NCBI GenBank assembly: GCA_905480085.1
Contig: CAJQPD010000279.1
Span: 1-7,517 of the forward strand
Source: an uncultured Acidimicrobiia bacterium
Lineage (GTDB): Bacteria > Actinomycetota > Acidimicrobiia > Spongiisociales > JAENVV01
Length of the DNA stretch: 7,517 nt
Direction of reading: 5' to 3'
Numbering within the stretch: the first letter of the stretch is position 1; every line of letters starts with the position of its first letter. Under the pieces are notes generated by a model. That model ran no database searches. It saw only the letters and a program-made list of their open reading frames with translations, and had not been told where the DNA came from. Positions 6,388 to 7,517 of the stretch are shown here, piece after piece. A program made the position numbers and the translations under genes.

Positions 6388-6932
6388 GTCTTCTCCTGTT
6401 TTGATGGTTGCCAACTCGACTCGCTAGCTCGCACGAGCATGAATACATAGTCCGCAAGCCGATTGAGGAACGGAACGACAAATGATCCTTCAAGTTGACC
6501 GGCGTCGGCATAGGCAACACATCGCCGCTCGGCTCGCCGAACTATCGATCGGGCCAGGTCGAGGTGAGCGGACAATGGGGCTTCTCCCGGGACCATAAAC
6601 CCTTCTGGCGCGCCGACCTCGGCGATAACTCGATCGAGGGCAGCCTCCAGGTCCAGGATCATCTGCTCGGTACAAATGCTTACGCCCGGAACGAGTTTGT
6701 GACGATTTTGCGGATCGGTTGCCAATTCGGCGGCGACCACGAACAGCTGCCTCTGAAGAGACAAGATCTCGTCGTTGAGTTCTCCTTCGGCAAACGCCCT
6801 GGCTAATCCCAATGCCGAAACCGCTTCGTCAACCGTGCCGTATGCCTCGGGTCCAAGACCCGCTTTTGATACCCGACCTCCATAGAAGAGGCCCGTCGTC
6901 CCGTCATCACCCGTGCGCGTATAAACCTTCAC
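6384..6932 (-). CDS. Cob(I)yrinic acid a,c-diamide adenosyltransferase, PduO type
   Basis: This 182-residue enzyme transfers the 5'-deoxyadenosyl group of ATP to cob(I)alamin to make adenosylcobalamin; the family forms trimers. Seen in order: the N-terminal ATP-binding TRTGDDGTTGLFYGGRVSK (5-23), YGTVDEAVSALG (31-42), GFMVPGEAP (111-119), the LARSIVRRAERR helix (126-137), and FLNRLADYVFMLVR (155-168). D35, F112 and R128 fall at the same numbers as the intersubunit salt-bridge pair D35/R128 and the ligand-displacing F112 described for Lactobacillus reuteri PduO, so a working enzyme is expected. The usual PGG after the phenylalanine is PGE here. The open frame runs back to 7136, but the family starts at MKVYTRTGD. 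The GTG at 6932 overlaps the upstream stop as GTGA, so the long form is rejected. It overlaps pepA at its 3' end in the same way. The adenosylcobalamin-dependent enzyme it serves is not in the window. Confidence 0.94.
   Translation of the reverse strand: MKVYTRTGDDGTTGLFYGGRVSKAGLGPEAYGTVDEAVSALGLARAFAEGELNDEILSLQRQLFVVAAELATDPQNRHKLVPGVSICTEQMILDLEAALDRVIAEVGAPEGFMVPGEAPLSAHLDLARSIVRRAERRCVAYADAGQLEGSFVVPFLNRLADYVFMLVRASESSWQPSKQEKT
6393..6397 (-). promoter_or_regulatory. Ribosome binding site that fixes the pepA start
   Basis: On the minus strand AGGAG lies 5 bases upstream of the GTG at 6387, within the last codons of the adenosyltransferase gene. No comparable motif precedes the TTG at 6414, so the shorter PepA is favoured. 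Confidence 0.75.
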
Positions 6933-7517
6933 CTGACGAGAATACTCGTCGCTAATTGATTGGCCGCATCGCCGATGAGCGACCGACCGGCAACCGTAGC
7001 CCCGAGGGCGGTCAGCACGGCCAGGTACGACAACCCGGTAGCCGCCATGACTCCGGCGTAGGAAGGCTCCTTCAGCGAGAACCAGACACCCAACATGAGC
7101 AACACTCTCAGGGCCGCCAAAACGAGGAACGCCCATCCGACCACGGTGCCGGCTGTTGCGCCGGCCAACAAAAGTAGGGCGGCGTCAGCAGCGAGGGCCA
7201 CTCCCGCCGCAAAATCGAGACGTTTGAGTGCCCATCTCGGAAGTTTCGGATCCACCAGATACCAGTGCCCCAGCAACATCTCATCCGTTACGCCGCCCAA
7301 AGCGACCGCTCCTGAGATCGCCAGGAGAACGTTGCCGTAGGTAGCCGCCTCGGCGACGAATCCGACTCCGGCCAACCCGAACGCGGCCATGGCCGCCGAT
7401 GGGCGGCGGGCGAAAATCAGACCGGTCAACGTCCCGGCGACACCCAACCATGCCCCCGGTCCCCCCTGGGGTGCCGTCCAGGCGCCGACCAAAAGAATCG
7501 TTCCCCCGGCCACCCAG
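6929..7517 (-). CDS. Multi-pass integral membrane protein of unknown function, 5'-truncated by the window edge
   Basis: The minus-strand frame is open to the right edge, so the N-terminus is missing. The GTG at 7513 is merely the first possible start, and residues count from it. The 194 visible residues are almost entirely hydrophobic, with about seven likely membrane segments: near 1-12, 21-35, 40-58, 60-82, 99-118, 121-142 and 153-177. The most distinctive part is LLGHWYLVDPKLPRWALKRL (80-99), a histidine-tryptophan-tyrosine at the end of a helix followed by a short polar, proline-bearing loop. I recall similar GHWYLV-type motifs in uncharacterised bacterial membrane proteins but know no function. 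Its stop overlaps the adenosyltransferase start as GTGA, so the two are translated together. That makes a link to cobalamin or to the cell envelope possible but unproven. Transport and heme or metal binding by H83 are guesses only. Confidence 0.75.
   Translation of the reverse strand, partial: WVAGGTILLVGAWTAPQGGPGAWLGVAGTLTGLIFARRPSAAMAAFGLAGVGFVAEAATYGNVLLAISGAVALGGVTDEMLLGHWYLVDPKLPRWALKRLDFAAGVALAADAALLLLAGATAGTVVGWAFLVLAALRVLLMLGVWFSLKEPSYAGVMAATGLSYLAVLTALGATVAGRSLIGDAANQLATSILVR

Noticed and set aside
6388..6414. TTG start adding nine residues to PepA
   Set aside because: There is no ribosome binding site before the TTG, whereas AGGAG and the GTGA overlap support the GTG at 6387.
6933..7136. 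N-terminal extension of the cobalamin adenosyltransferase frame by 68 codons
   Set aside because: The extension is the out-of-frame shadow of the membrane protein gene. The family begins at the residues after the GTG at 6932, where the GTGA overlap sits.
1..7517. CRISPR arrays, tRNA or rRNA genes, insertion sequences, attachment sites
   Set aside because: Reading both strands I saw no regularly spaced repeats, no cloverleaf-like sequence, no transposase motif and no terminal inverted repeats. The window is almost fully used by seven genes with uniform composition.

Overview
The window reads as ordinary chromosome of a GC-rich bacterium (roughly 60% GC by eye), most likely an actinomycete. 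The Acidimicrobiia are my best guess. The basis is the style of the propeller protein and of the LON-domain protein, the apparently leaderless promoters, and the tight overlaps with GTG starts. This is an inference from family resemblance, not a phylogenetic result. I see no phage, transposon, CRISPR, tRNA or rRNA sequence. Seven protein genes cover almost everything, and no gene-free stretch exceeds 100 bases.

Layout from left to right: (1) the 3' part of an eight-bladed PQQ-type beta-propeller protein on the + strand, cut by the left edge. (2) Converging on it after 14 bases, a two-gene minus-strand operon: a small DUF6941-like beta-sandwich protein followed by a stand-alone LON substrate-binding-domain protein, coupled through a TGATG junction. 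(3) A 93-base divergent promoter region with a near-identical 13/14-base direct repeat in its middle. Each flank has a TAnnnT -10 element ending 6 bases before a start codon, as expected for leaderless mRNAs. (4) On the + strand, a rhodanese-ThiF/MoeB fusion with the rhodanese domain at the N-terminus, the reverse of the usual MoeZ/MOCS3 order. (5) Converging on it after 52 bases, a minus-strand train read from the right edge: a multi-pass membrane protein (5' end missing), a PduO-type cob(I)alamin adenosyltransferase, an M17 leucyl aminopeptidase (PepA), and, after a 34-base gap, a polyprenyl-phosphate hexose-1-phosphate transferase of the WbaP/PglC superfamily.

The first three genes of that train are joined by two GTGA four-base overlaps. 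These set the true starts of the adenosyltransferase and PepA inside longer open frames. The train mixes functions (cobalamin maturation, peptide turnover, glycan initiation), so it looks like housekeeping genes sharing transcription, not one pathway. The rhodanese-ThiF protein probably activates and sulfurates a small sulfur-carrier protein (MoaD, ThiS or CysO type) encoded elsewhere.

I found no convincing undescribed system. The items most worth a second look are the divergent region with its direct repeat and paired leaderless promoters, the inverted domain order of the rhodanese-ThiF enzyme, and the coupled DUF6941-like/LON-domain pair, whose biochemical role is unknown.
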